Shown: positions 8,778-17,026 of the stretch, one piece after another | How positions within the stretch are numbered: position 1 is the first letter of the stretch | Layout: every line of letters starts with the position of its first letter | Assembly (NCBI RefSeq): GCF_000429905.1 | Contig: NZ_AUCT01000002.1 | Location: 372,001 to 436,000 of the forward strand | DNA from: Desulfatibacillum aliphaticivorans DSM 15576 | Lineage (GTDB): Bacteria; Desulfobacterota; Desulfobacteria; Desulfobacterales; Desulfatibacillaceae | Direction of reading: 5' to 3' | Length of the DNA: 64,000 nucleotides | Program-made: the position numbers and the translations under genes | Notes under the pieces: generated by a model | The model's database searches: none | The model's input: only the letters and a program-made list of their open reading frames with translations | Told to the model about the DNA's origin: nothing

Positions 8778-9956
8778 TCAGATCAATCCGGATTTCTTTC
8801 CGATCATCTCATAGACCCGCACCAGGGGGACGCCCTGCTCCCGGGCGATTTTTTCGCAGGCGTCGTATTCGGGCTTGATGCGCACGGACCCGTCCGGGCA
8901 TGTGATGCGTTTGGCCCGGATTTGTCCGAACTGAGTGTCCAAAAGGATTTCCTCCCGGGGCAGCTTTTCCCGGGCCGTTTCAAAAAAACGGACTCCCGTG
9001 GCCGTCGTCTCCATGAGCAATGTGCGGGCGATTTCGTCCCTGGCGTGTATGGGGCACAGCACCCGCACCAAAGTGGCGGGGCGGTTTTTCTTCATAAACA
9101 TGGGAATCCAGCCCACATCCAGAGCGCCTTGCTCAAACAGCTTCTTCTGCACGTACCCGAAAATCTCCGGGTTCATGTCGTCGATATTGGTTTCAACGGT
9201 CAGCACCGTATCGGTCTGCAGCAGCAATTCGGGCTTGCCCAGGATGACGCGGAGGCCGTTGGGCCGGTTTTCCAGCACTCGGGTTCCCATGCCGTATCCT
9301 ACGCCCTGAATGGTCATGCGCGGTTGAGGCCCGAACCTGGCCGCCAGGGTGGATACGATGGCCGCGCCCGTGGGCGTGACCAGTTCGCACGGGACGTCCG
9401 TGCCATAGGTGGGGCAGTCCTTGAGCAGCAGAACCGTGGCCGGCGCAGGGATGGGCAGCATGCCGTGGGCGCATCGAACGAACCCGGTTCCGTGGGGCAG
9501 AGGGGATGACTGCACTTCGTAAACGCCCAGGTATTCCATAGCCAACAGGCTGCCGATGATGTCGGCGATGGCGTCGGTTCCGCCCACTTCATGAAAATGG
9601 ACGTGATCCACAGTCTGCCCGTGCACCTGGGCTTCGGCATGGGCCAGGCGGCTGAAAATCGCCAGGCCTTTTTCCTTCACCCAGGGGCTTAAATCCGAAA
9701 GGGTGATGATATCCCGGATCGTGGCGAAATGCCGGGCGTGGGGCTCGTGCTCCACAATCACCTTGGCATGCTTGCCCGTAATGCCGTGGGTTGTCTTATC
9801 TTCCAGCTCCAGGCGGAATTCCTCCAGGGGAACGGCGCGCAATTGCTCTTCCAGCCATTCCCTGGGAACGCCGAGATGCATGAGGGCGCCAAGGGTCATG
9901 TCCCCGCTGACGCCGGAGAAGCAGTCAAAATAGGCTATCAGGTTTTTTTCGGTCAT
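8778..9956 (-). CDS. larC: nickel pincer cofactor biosynthesis protein LarC
   Basis: A 392-residue DUF111 protein. LarC is the CTP-dependent nickel insertase that completes the nickel-pincer nucleotide of lactate racemase and related LarA enzymes. Family marks seen are the N-terminal YFDCFSGVSGDMTLGAL, a His-rich VDHVHFHEVGGTDAIAD, and ELVTPTGAAI. Here the gene is one continuous frame, whereas some lactobacilli split it by programmed frameshifting. Neither larB, larE nor a larA homologue is within the window, so the user of the cofactor is elsewhere or this copy serves another racemase. It starts 2 nt after the stop of the PepT-like gene and ends at a clear terminator. Confidence 0.92.
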   Translation of the reverse strand: MTEKNLIAYFDCFSGVSGDMTLGALMHLGVPREWLEEQLRAVPLEEFRLELEDKTTHGITGKHAKVIVEHEPHARHFATIRDIITLSDLSPWVKEKGLAIFSRLAHAEAQVHGQTVDHVHFHEVGGTDAIADIIGSLLAMEYLGVYEVQSSPLPHGTGFVRCAHGMLPIPAPATVLLLKDCPTYGTDVPCELVTPTGAAIVSTLAARFGPQPRMTIQGVGYGMGTRVLENRPNGLRVILGKPELLLQTDTVLTVETNIDDMNPEIFGYVQKKLFEQGALDVGWIPMFMKKNRPATLVRVLCPIHARDEIARTLLMETTATGVRFFETAREKLPREEILLDTQFGQIRAKRITCPDGSVRIKPEYDACEKIAREQGVPLVRVYEMIGKKSGLI

Positions 9957-9958
9957 CT

Positions 9959-11104
9959 TTAGCGCTCTTCCGCATGGATCTTGATAATTTCCAGAAGCAG
10001 CTCAGCACACTTGACCATATCGGCCACGGCCACGGACTCCCGGGTGGAATGCACGTCGTTCATGCCCGTGCCCATGACCCCGGTCATGACGCCGTGGGAG
10101 CAAAAAACATTGCCGTCCGCGCCTCCGCCGGACATTCGGGTGGACACTTCCCGGCCCAGGTTCTTGCCCGCCTTTTTAGCCATGACCACCACCGGGTGGT
10201 CGTCCGGGATGTTGATGCCTGCAAAATCCTCGAAAACCTCATACTCCACAAAGGGGCGGTCGCCGGGGTCGGCCAGCTTGGAGCGCTCCTCCTTGATAAC
10301 CTGCTCAAACGCGGAGGTCATCTTTTCCGTGACGGCTTTCAGCTTGTCCGGGTTATGGGACCGGGCTTCGCCGCAGATCTCCACCAGTCCGGGGACGATG
10401 TTGGTGGCCACGCCGCCCTTGATGAGGCCCAGGTTGCACGTGGTTTCCTCGTCAATGCGGCCCAACTCCAGACCGGCAATGGCCCGGCTGGCCAACAGGA
10501 TGGCGTTGATCCCGTCTTCCGGCTTGGCGCCCGCGTGGGCGTCTATGCCGTGCACCTTGAATTCAATGCGGTTGGCGTAAGGCGCCCGGGTGACGATGCC
10601 GTCCGGGTCTCGGGCGTCCAAAGCGTAGCCGTACTTGGCGGATATTTGGGACATGTCAAAGTTCTTGGCCCCCAACAGCCCGATTTCCTCGCACACGGTG
10701 ATGACCAGCTCCAAGGGGCCGTGGGGAATCTTGTTTTCAACTAGGACAGTGCAGATTTCCAGCAATATGGCGACGGCGCTTTTGTCGTCCGAGCCCAGAA
10801 TGGTGTCGCCCTGGCTGGTGAAAATTCCGTTCTCCAGCACAGGGACGATGCCCCGGCCCGGCTCCACCGTGTCCATGTGGGCGCTCAAAAGCAAGGGCGG
10901 CGCATCCACGGTTCCGGAAAACCGGACGATGAGGTTGCCGCAGTCGCCGTTCACGGCCTCCCCCGCGTTGTCCATGACCACTGACGCGCCCAACTTCTCA
11001 AATTCCTTGGTGAGATAGGCCGCCACCCGGGCTTCCTCCCGGGAAACCGAGTCTATCTGCACGACAGTGGAGAAGAAATCGGAAAGCCTGTCTATTTGTA
11101 TCAT
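9959..11104 (-). CDS. M20-family peptidase, PepT-like
   Basis: A 381-residue cytosolic metallopeptidase of the M20 family, tripeptidase-T-like. Metal-ligand motifs: LLLSAHMDTVEPG (His and the following Asp), LGSDDKSA (bridging Asp), VCEEIGLLGAKN (catalytic Glu pair), and a late SGGGADGNVFCSHG. The lid domain spans roughly residues 190-300. It probably cleaves small peptides or related amide bonds; the true substrate is not given by the sequence. ATG 11104 follows AGAAAGG. The gene lies directly upstream of larC on the same strand, and the 2-nt gap implies one transcript. Confidence 0.85.
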   Translation of the reverse strand: MIQIDRLSDFFSTVVQIDSVSREEARVAAYLTKEFEKLGASVVMDNAGEAVNGDCGNLIVRFSGTVDAPPLLLSAHMDTVEPGRGIVPVLENGIFTSQGDTILGSDDKSAVAILLEICTVLVENKIPHGPLELVITVCEEIGLLGAKNFDMSQISAKYGYALDARDPDGIVTRAPYANRIEFKVHGIDAHAGAKPEDGINAILLASRAIAGLELGRIDEETTCNLGLIKGGVATNIVPGLVEICGEARSHNPDKLKAVTEKMTSAFEQVIKEERSKLADPGDRPFVEYEVFEDFAGINIPDDHPVVVMAKKAGKNLGREVSTRMSGGGADGNVFCSHGVMTGVMGTGMNDVHSTRESVAVADMVKCAELLLEIIKIHAEER

Positions 11105-11196
11105 TGAAAAAACCTTTCTATTAATTGCGAATCATGGAAAACCGTCGAGTAGTCATTGACAATCCGAGGGCGCATAGTGTACCAAGAGTGCTTCGC

Positions 11197-11294
11197 GGAA
11201 GTGCGCAGCTCACTGGTGGGGCTCCCGGACTTCAAATCCGGTGTGGGGCGCTAACAACGTCCCGGGTGGGTTCGATTCCCATGCACTTCCGCCA
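11197..11294 (+). tRNA. selC: tRNA-Sec (UCA anticodon)
   Basis: A 98-nt tRNA with encoded CCA. GGAAGTGC (11197-11204) pairs with GCACTTCC (11283-11290), giving the 8-bp acceptor stem special to bacterial tRNA-Sec, followed by discriminator G and CCA. The anticodon TCA lies at 11232-11234 in GGACTTCAAATCC, as in E. coli selC. A long variable arm (about 11240-11265) precedes the T arm with GGTTCGATTCC. It decodes the UGA of fdhA 10 kb upstream. A T-rich run at 11295-11302 follows. Confidence 0.97.
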
Positions 11295-11383
11295 TTTTTT
11301 TATCTTTTGGGCCTTTCCGCCGCCTTCAGCAAAAATCCCCTTATGATTCAAAACCTTGTCTATCCAACGTTCTTTCATGGATC

Positions 11384-11425
11384 AATAATAGCACATCCCC
11401 TGCTTCTTGCAAATCGTGAACTGTC
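11384..11425. repeat. imperfect direct repeat, left copy
   Basis: Contains ATAGCACATCCCC, GCTTCTTG and AAATC, and closely resembles 13267-13316 (ATAGCATATCCCC, GCTTCTTG, AAATC). About 80 percent of aligned bases agree by eye. The two copies enclose the orphan gene and the toxin-antitoxin pair. Confidence 0.5.
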
Positions 11426-11576
11426 GCTCAATCGTAGCGAATTCTTGCCTGATCATGGCGCGTGACTGTAAAGGCCGCCATTCCCGAGCGTCCTGAAGGG
11501 GTGTCCCGTATTGTCCTTGGGGTTCTGGCCCCCCAGGCAAGACAGCATCCCTATGGGATCGCACAGCGACATGTAG

Positions 11577-11678
11577 GTCGGATTACGCGGAGCCGGGATA
11601 GAAATCCGGATAAGGCAGGGGTAAAAGTCTCCATAAAAACTTGGTGGGCGCCCATCCTTTCATGCGGAGCAATCCGAC
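11577..11678. repeat. GTAGGTCGG-type palindromic repeat, copy 2
   Basis: GTCGGATTACGCGGAGC begins at 11577 and GCGGAGCAATCCGAC ends at 11678. The outer GTCGGATT/AATCCGAC arms pair. It has the same architecture as the repeat at 3347-3413, but the interior differs. Confidence 0.5.
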
Positions 11679-12095
11679 GATATAGAGGATGTTTGGAAGG
11701 CCGCGTTTCCAATACACTTGGGCAGCCCTGGCAGCGTCTTTGTTTTATGCCGCAGGGATCCGCAGGACGCTTTTTTTGCGTGAATCGACGGCGCCCCGGA
11801 AGAGTAGTTGGGTAGCCCCGGCAGAGCCGTATCCTGCCGGGGTCGCGCAGCGACATTTATTTAAGCCCTACGTGCATTAGAAACCGCTTAGTTTGCCCAA
11901 ACCAGCTATGTTTCCAAAGCCTTCAGCAAATAGCATTTCAAAACCCACGCCGCCCTTTTTGTATTAGAAATGCTCTCATCCAAGCCGAAACCATATTGGA
12001 ATAGGTTGTGAATACAAGGAGATACTAAGTTTATTATTTTCTTAAGGACGTCCCGTGAAATTTAGTGAAACCCATAGATCATACCTGCTATTCAA

Positions 12096-12563
12096 CTATG
12101 CCCAGAAATCACTTTTACTAACCTTCTCAATTTTATCCAAACTTGCCAACCAAATACCTGAATGTGCAGGAGCAAGGTCCATCATCCTTTTAAAAAACCT
12201 CCATCCACTAGAACACAAGCATGAGATCAACATGTCCTTTGGAGCCATTGCAGATAGACTATTTTTTGCGTTCGTCTTTACATTGACGGAATTGACTCCA
12301 ATCGGTTGAAATAATAACTGTAAAGGGCAATCTGGAAAACAAACAACTACTGTTTGGCCTAAAGCTATAGCCTCCAATTGGTCAACAATATTCACCCATA
12401 ACAGGTCTACGAGGTCCCACATCTCCAAAGTCAAAACGGGAGTATTATAAATGGAGAGAGTTATGCCGCCATCAATGTAATATTTATCCCGAAAGGAGCC
12501 TGAAAACTCTTCCAAAGGGATAAAATTTTTATCAACAAGCAAGAAAGTGCGAATATTAATCAT
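12096..12563 (-). CDS. hypothetical protein in the islet
   Basis: A 155-residue protein that I cannot assign. It begins MINIRTFLLVDKNFIPLEEF; the middle has alternating strands and a hydrophobic stretch, LTLEMWDLVDLLWVNIVDQL, and it ends with a basic/hydrophobic segment. No signal peptide or membrane helix is obvious. AGAGGTG lies 12 nt before ATG 12563, supporting a real gene. Base use is AT-rich compared with the flanking operons, and it stands alone between repeats and the toxin-antitoxin pair, so horizontal arrival is likely. Compact proteins of this look are common among immunity or accessory genes, but that is only an impression. Confidence 0.55.
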   Translation of the reverse strand: MINIRTFLLVDKNFIPLEEFSGSFRDKYYIDGGITLSIYNTPVLTLEMWDLVDLLWVNIVDQLEAIALGQTVVVCFPDCPLQLLFQPIGVNSVNVKTNAKNSLSAMAPKDMLISCLCSSGWRFFKRMMDLAPAHSGIWLASLDKIEKVSKSDFWA

Positions 12564-12718
12564 GGCTTGTGTTTCACCTCTTGCAAAATGAGGCCAACCA
12601 TCAGGGCATTAGCCCCCTACATTTCCACCAGACATACCCTTGGCGAATCTTTCTAACAATCTATAACCATAGAGCACGTGCCCATAGTGCTTTCGCGGCC
12701 AATGTGCATCCAAATAGG

Positions 12719-13012
12719 TTATGATGTTCTGTCAACCCAATATTCAGGCGCTCGGCGGGCGTGGGCAACGGCGAGAATGTATAATCCATGGTCGGTAATA
12801 GAATAGATGAGATTGTAAGGGAAGCGATTGACAAGTATCTTTCGAATACAAGGTCTGACTTCCGGCCCAGCTTCCGGGTGAAGTTCAATAATCCGAAGAG
12901 CTGTTCTAATGGCGTTCTTAAAATCCTCTCCCAGGCCTATTTTCCTAGTTTCATAGAACTCGAAGGCGTCATGGTATTCCTGCTCTGCCAGAGGATCAAA
13001 CAGGATATTCAT
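12719..13012 (-). CDS. RelE/ParE-family toxin
   Basis: A 97-residue protein with the RelE/ParE fold signature: MNILFDPLAEQEYHDAFEFY at the front, a central RTALRIIELHPEAGPEV, and a final strand YILAVAHARRAPEYW, whose AVAHxRRxPxYW ending is typical of ParE-type toxins. Such toxins inhibit gyrase or translation and are neutralised by the cognate antitoxin encoded just upstream, with a 2-nt gap here. Which activity applies cannot be told from sequence alone. Translation is probably coupled to the antitoxin, since no strong ribosome site precedes ATG 13012. Confidence 0.85.
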   Translation of the reverse strand: MNILFDPLAEQEYHDAFEFYETRKIGLGEDFKNAIRTALRIIELHPEAGPEVRPCIRKILVNRFPYNLIYSITDHGLYILAVAHARRAPEYWVDRTS

Positions 13013-13014
13013 GA

Positions 13015-13215
13015 CTACGGCCCTAATACTTTATCCGCAGGAACGCCTTTGACCTTTCCAGCCTTATAGGCCTGCAAGCGTTTTTCCGCTTCGTCAAACC
13101 AGAGGTCATCGATCTTTGCGTCAGGCTTTTCCAGACTTCTATGGATAATGTCCAAAAGCCGCATTCGCTCGGCGGGCTCCAAGGCAAGTATTTGCTCTGC
13201 CAACGACTTGTCCAT
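13015..13215 (-). CDS. addiction-module antitoxin
   Basis: A 66-residue acidic protein (MDKSLAEQILALEPAERMRL...) of the short 'putative addiction module component' type found before ParE/RelE toxins. The LALEPAERMRLLDIIHRSLE stretch and a C-terminal Lys-rich tail are characteristic. GGAGAGGTG precedes ATG 13215. It would bind and silence the toxin encoded 2 nt downstream and may autorepress the pair. No clear operator was found in the AT-rich 13216-13270 leader. Confidence 0.82.
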   Translation of the reverse strand: MDKSLAEQILALEPAERMRLLDIIHRSLEKPDAKIDDLWFDEAEKRLQAYKAGKVKGVPADKVLGP

Positions 13216-13266
13216 GGCTTCACCTCTCCATCAATAATTGATTGTAAACATCAATGATGTTTCCTG

Positions 13267-13316
13267 AATAATATATAGCATATCCCCCGCTTCTTGAAAA
13301 TCTTGAACAACCTGTC
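13267..13316. repeat. imperfect direct repeat, right copy
   Basis: Partner of 11384-11425; see there. It lies about 50 nt upstream of the antitoxin gene start, so it also marks the promoter side of the toxin-antitoxin pair. Confidence 0.5.
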
Positions 13317-13340
13317 AAAGAAAAGGGCATGGGGACGGAA

Positions 13341-13370
13341 CGCTGGGTCCCCGCCTTCGCGGGGATGACG
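13341..13370. repeat. single, internally shortened unit of the GACGCTGGGTCCCC repeat
   Basis: CGCTGGGTCCCCGCC then TTCGCGGGGATGACG: the two ends of the 60-nt unit are present, with the middle hairpin missing. The remainder of 13216-13577 contains TCATTCCCGAGCG/TCGGGAAT-type palindromic sequence (13421-13453) and no supported gene. Confidence 0.6.
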
Positions 13371-13577
13371 ACTTGGTCGGTTCGTCATCTATTCAGGCCC
13401 GCCCATGCTCCCCTTGGACCGTCATTCCCGAGCGCCCCTGTCGGGAATCCAGAGTCTTGACCTTTGCGTCGCCATGGGAAAAGCGTGCGCTGCAAGAGTC
13501 GAACCTTCATGCTTTCGTGGGCTATCAGAAATCATCCAATGCTAATGGAGGACCGGGTTTAGGGGCATTTTTATAGA

Positions 13578-14495
13578 TTACCGAATTCTAATCACCCGAA
13601 ACCCGTTGTTGTATCTTTCAAACCCGATGGTGGCGTAGCTGCGGTTGCCGCAGCGGATGCCGTTGGCGGCGTTGTCCCAGGATCCGCCCCGGACGATTTT
13701 TCCCAGCTCGGAGGAAGACGGGCCGGTGGGGTTGGTCTCGCCCTTTTCGGGATATTTTCCCTTCCAGTCGCGGCACCATTCCCAAGTGTTGCCCAGCATA
13801 TCGTAGAGGCCGAATGCGTTAGGCTGAAAGGTGGCCACAGGCGCTGACACGGCGTAGCCGTCGTCGCATTTGTTGGGGGTCCAGGTTTTCCATTCCTCCC
13901 GGGCGGTTTTATCGGACATATTGGCGAAATTGCAGGCGTTGATAGGGCTGTTTCCCCAGTATCGGGAGGTTGTCGTTCCGGCCCGGCAGGCGTATTCCCA
14001 CTGGCCCTCGGTGGGCAGGGTGTAGGAGTGCTTGAAGCCGCTTTGCTCGGTCAGCCAGTCGCAAAAGGCCATGGCGTCCCGCCAGCTTACATAAACCACG
14101 GGCTGCTGGTCTGCGTTCAGGGAGCGGCCTTTAAAGGCCATGCTGTCGTGAGTGATTTTGTAATGCCGGAATTGGAGGTTGGTCACCTCGGTCCTGCCCA
14201 TCCAGAACCCGTCCACGCAAACCTTACGTTGCGGGCCTTCGTCGTGATACCGGCCCCGCTCCGTGGTGGGGGTTCCCTGGGTGAAGCATCCACCGGGAAT
14301 CCACACGAACTCCATGCCGGTGGCCGGCTCGATCCAGGTTTGGCCGGTTTGCCCCGGATTGGGAGGCAAAAAGGACGACGAGTCGCTTCCCGCGATGGGC
14401 TCCCATTCCACGTCGATTCCCACTTCCGAAGCCGGGGCGGCTACGGGCTGAAGAAAAAACAAAACCAGGAGACAAATAACCAAATAATTTTTCAC
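13578..14495 (-). CDS. secreted SUMF1/FGE-fold protein lacking FGE cysteines (1)
   Basis: A 305-residue exported protein. The signal peptide is MKNYLVICLLVLFFLQPVAA; the mature part is a formylglycine-generating-enzyme (SUMF1) fold with MEFVWIPGGCFTQGT, TEVTNLQFRHY, LPTEGQWEYACRAGT, YDMLGNTWEWCRDW, VRGGSWDNAANGIRCGNRS and GFRVIRIR. Real FGEs carry a cysteine pair shortly after the RGGS motif; here that place reads WDNAANGIR, so formylglycine formation is unlikely, and a binding, scaffold or other oxidase role is possible. The start is GTG 14495 with GGGGAGG upstream inside the preceding gene. Last gene of the tetR-led operon; 4 nt after the TPR gene. Confidence 0.82.
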   Translation of the reverse strand: MKNYLVICLLVLFFLQPVAAPASEVGIDVEWEPIAGSDSSSFLPPNPGQTGQTWIEPATGMEFVWIPGGCFTQGTPTTERGRYHDEGPQRKVCVDGFWMGRTEVTNLQFRHYKITHDSMAFKGRSLNADQQPVVYVSWRDAMAFCDWLTEQSGFKHSYTLPTEGQWEYACRAGTTTSRYWGNSPINACNFANMSDKTAREEWKTWTPNKCDDGYAVSAPVATFQPNAFGLYDMLGNTWEWCRDWKGKYPEKGETNPTGPSSSELGKIVRGGSWDNAANGIRCGNRSYATIGFERYNNGFRVIRIR

Positions 14496-14499
14496 GGTT

Positions 14500-15177
14500 T
14501 TATTTTTCCTCCCCGGACATTTCCACCTTGCGGTCGAAAAACAAAATGCGCATGAGGTCGCGGGCTGACTGGAGCTTTTTAATTTCCGGATATTCCCGAA
14601 TGGCGTCCCTTAACTGGTCTGCAGCCTCGGATTTGTCGCCGTCCTCATAAGTTTGGCGGATGCCGGCGGTGACCTTTTCCAGGTGATCCCGGGAAATATT
14701 AAACGGCACCCTGCCCTTGTTCAGGGCGGCGATGTCCAAAGCCTCCTTGGGCCTATTCAGGGCGAACAGAATTTCCACGTGCAGGGCCACGGCGTTGGGA
14801 TCGGAGGCGTTGTGCTCCTCGGATTTTTTGCGCCACTCTTCGGCTTCTTCCGGGCGGCCCAATTCCAGGGCGAGCCAGCCCAGGTTGACGAGCAATTTGG
14901 AGTCGGCGTGACGCATGGCCAGCGCCGCCCATACTTTGTAGGATTCCCCGGGCTTGTTCGTCAGGTATAAGGCCAGGCCCAAATTATATTGAATGGCGTA
15001 ATCAGTGGGGCATAGTTGATGGGCTTTTCCAAGCAATTCCAGGCTGTTTTGGGGTTGCATTTCAAAGAATGCCTGAGCTTGGGCGGCCATGGTGCGGGCC
15101 TCTTCGCAATTTGCAAGGCCCATGGTCGGATTAAATAATAGAGCCGCCAATACAAGCGGCATTAAAAACATTCTCAT
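14500..15177 (-). CDS. secreted TPR-repeat protein
   Basis: A 225-residue exported protein. After the signal peptide (MRMFLMPLVLAALLFNPTMG) come about four tetratricopeptide repeats, e.g. AIQYNLGLALYLTNKPGESY, KLLVNLGWLALELGRPEEAE and ALHVEILFALNRPKEALDIA. TPR domains form protein-binding scaffolds. Its place between two secreted SUMF1-fold genes suggests it binds one or both in the periplasm. Which gene product it holds is inference. ATG 15177 is used; an in-frame ATG two codons later is an alternative. Confidence 0.78.
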   Translation of the reverse strand: MRMFLMPLVLAALLFNPTMGLANCEEARTMAAQAQAFFEMQPQNSLELLGKAHQLCPTDYAIQYNLGLALYLTNKPGESYKVWAALAMRHADSKLLVNLGWLALELGRPEEAEEWRKKSEEHNASDPNAVALHVEILFALNRPKEALDIAALNKGRVPFNISRDHLEKVTAGIRQTYEDGDKSEAADQLRDAIREYPEIKKLQSARDLMRILFFDRKVEMSGEEK

Positions 15178-15245
15178 GTTCTATGGATTTCCGCAAAATC
15201 GAGAGGCCCCAAAAGGGGCCGCAAATTAATCAATACTCCAACTAA

Positions 15246-16064
15246 TCAATACGTTCGAACCAAACGAAATCCAATATCGTAGTAGGGATCTCCGGGCGCG
15301 CTGTCGTTGCGGACTCCGCACCGGACATTGAAAGCGTTAAAATTAAAGGCCCCTCCGCGAATGACGTGATACGGCTCTTCCCCTCGAAAAACCGGGTCGT
15401 TGGGTTCATGCTTGGCGTACGCTTTTACGTCATATTGATCCCGGCACCATTCCCACACGTTGCCGGACATATCGTAAACCCCCAGCCCGTTAGGCTTTTT
15501 CGATGCCACGGGATGGGTTGTCCCCTGGCTGTTTTCCAAAAACCAGGCCGCCTCCAAAGGGTCTGCGGTTCCTGCAAACTGCTCGGCTTGGCCGCCGCTG
15601 CGGCAGACGTATTCCCATTGCGCTTCCGAGGGAACGTCGAACCAATATTTCATGTCATTGGCAACGGTAAGCCTGCGGACGAACTCCTTGGCATTGGTCC
15701 AGGAAACGTTTTCCACGGGATAATCGTCCCCCAGGTCGAAATGGGAGGGATTAAAGCCCATGATTTTTTTCCATTGCCCCTGGGTGACTTCGGTTTTGGA
15801 TATCCAAAAACCCTGAAGCTGGACCTCGTGGGCGGGCTCCTCGTCCAGGTCGCAATCTCCGGCCCAGTCCCCGCAGCCCATAAAATAGGGGCCGCCCGGA
15901 ATCCAAATGAATTCCATGCCCGTGGCGGGATCGGTGAAGTCCTCCCCGGCTCCGGTTTGCGTTTCATCCACCTTGGGCTTGGGGCCCATGCCGTATGCAG
16001 GAAGCCAAAACAACAGAACGGTGAGCAGGCAGGCGGCGAATTTTATCAAGTAGCCCGGCTTCAT
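15246..16064 (-). CDS. secreted SUMF1/FGE-fold protein lacking FGE cysteines (2)
   Basis: A 272-residue exported paralogue of the 13578-14495 product. The signal peptide is MKPGYLIKFAACLLTVLLFW, followed by the SUMF1 fold: MEFIWIPGGPYFMGCGDWAG, ISKTEVTQGQWKKIMG, VPSEAQWEYVCRSGG, YDMSGNVWEWCRDQYD, VIRGGAFNFNAFNVRCGVRN and DIGFRLVR. As in the first copy, no cysteine pair follows RGGA, so FGE chemistry is not expected. It follows tetR by 11 nt, so the TetR regulator probably controls it. The two paralogues differ enough to suggest separate partners or ligands rather than a recent duplication. Confidence 0.82.
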   Translation of the reverse strand: MKPGYLIKFAACLLTVLLFWLPAYGMGPKPKVDETQTGAGEDFTDPATGMEFIWIPGGPYFMGCGDWAGDCDLDEEPAHEVQLQGFWISKTEVTQGQWKKIMGFNPSHFDLGDDYPVENVSWTNAKEFVRRLTVANDMKYWFDVPSEAQWEYVCRSGGQAEQFAGTADPLEAAWFLENSQGTTHPVASKKPNGLGVYDMSGNVWEWCRDQYDVKAYAKHEPNDPVFRGEEPYHVIRGGAFNFNAFNVRCGVRNDSAPGDPYYDIGFRLVRTY

Positions 16065-16075
16065 CTGGCATGGAC

Positions 16076-16708
16076 CTAAAGGTTGGGAAAAAACAAGTTC
16101 AGCATGTCTTCCGTGATTCTGTCGCAGGTTGCCCGCACGTCCTTGACCACGTAGGAGGCCACATTGGAATTGTGCAGGCTGACCATGCCGTGCAGCATGC
16201 TCCAGAAAGCCAATAGTTTGTCGGACACTGCTTCCTGCTCCATGTCGGCGCCCCCGGCCTCTTTAATGAGCTTTTCGGCCAACGCCGCAATGTCCATGGA
16301 GATTTTTAGCTCCACTTCCGAAAGATCCTGGAACGGGGTGCCCACGTAATCGTCGTACTTGGGCGTAGGCTGGGTGAACATGATGTCGTAGTGGCTGGCG
16401 TTTTCCATGCCGAACTTCAAATAAGTCTGAATGAACGCCCGGCCCTTTTCCTTAAGGTCGTCATAGGAGGCCGCCGCATCCAGCAATTGCTGGTACATGG
16501 TTTGAAAGCCCTGGATAACCAAGGTGATGTATATTTCGTCCTTGCCGACGAAATAATTGTAGATGTTGGGGGCAGTCATCCCTATGCCGGAAGCGATAGC
16601 CCGCATGGTCAGCGACGAGAATCCGCTTTCTGTAATGATATCAAGAGCCTCATCCAGAATCTGTCTTTTGACCAGATCGATTTCCTCTTGCGTTCTCGGT
16701 TTCTTCAT
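16076..16708 (-). CDS. TetR-family transcriptional regulator
   Basis: A 210-residue regulator. The N-terminal HTH is canonical: RQILDEALDIITESGFSSLT then MRAIASGIGMTAPNIYNYF. The remainder is an alpha-helical ligand domain with SMLHGMVSLHNSN near the end. It is the first gene of a minus-strand operon with two SUMF1-fold proteins and a TPR protein and probably regulates it; the ligand is unknown. In the 317-nt upstream gap a minus-strand TATAAT (16823-16818) lies behind TTGACT (16844-16839), but with only 15 nt between, so the promoter call is weak. The rest of that gap (to 17026) holds nothing I recognise. Confidence 0.88.
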   Translation of the reverse strand: MKKPRTQEEIDLVKRQILDEALDIITESGFSSLTMRAIASGIGMTAPNIYNYFVGKDEIYITLVIQGFQTMYQQLLDAAASYDDLKEKGRAFIQTYLKFGMENASHYDIMFTQPTPKYDDYVGTPFQDLSEVELKISMDIAALAEKLIKEAGGADMEQEAVSDKLLAFWSMLHGMVSLHNSNVASYVVKDVRATCDRITEDMLNLFFPNL

Positions 16709-17026
16709 AGCCTTGTCCTGGAAAGGGGTGAACTGTGCTTACTCTCCCGTTTGCTTTCCGATTCAGACGCAAATTCCCTCAAAAACACCGGGAGCAGACT
16801 TGTTTATTTTAGCTATAATTATACTGACTTCCAAGCAAAGTCAAGACTGTAAACGAAAGTTTGGCCCATGAACCAAAATATGCCATGGTATCTCTTGTAT
16901 CCAAGGCGTCCTTTATAGTATATTTACGGGGATACCAATTCAATGGATCCTGTTTGCAAATGCTATGCAGGGCAAATCACCTGAAGCGGGAGGAAGTCTG
17001 CACCGGGCCTCCCTACGGAGCTGATA

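Larger units (their letters stand above)
11295..12095. other. gene-poor, repeat-rich segment downstream of selC
   Basis: No reading frame here looks like a real protein. It holds one end of an imperfect direct repeat (11384-11425; partner 13267-13316), a palindromic repeat (11577-11678), two CGCxCAGCGACAT strings (11560-11572 and 11846-11856), and at 12041-12054 a degenerate copy of the GGACGTCCC REP core. The look is of decayed mobile or repeat DNA next to a tRNA gene. Confidence 0.5.

Noticed and set aside
11382..11880. Small genes in the selC-downstream segment
   Set aside because: Open frames of 60-117 codons occur, but the DNA is repeat-rich, lacks ribosome sites and the translations resemble no protein.
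13578..16064. Sulfatase-maturing enzymes
   Set aside because: No sulfatase gene is near and neither protein has the FGE cysteine pair.
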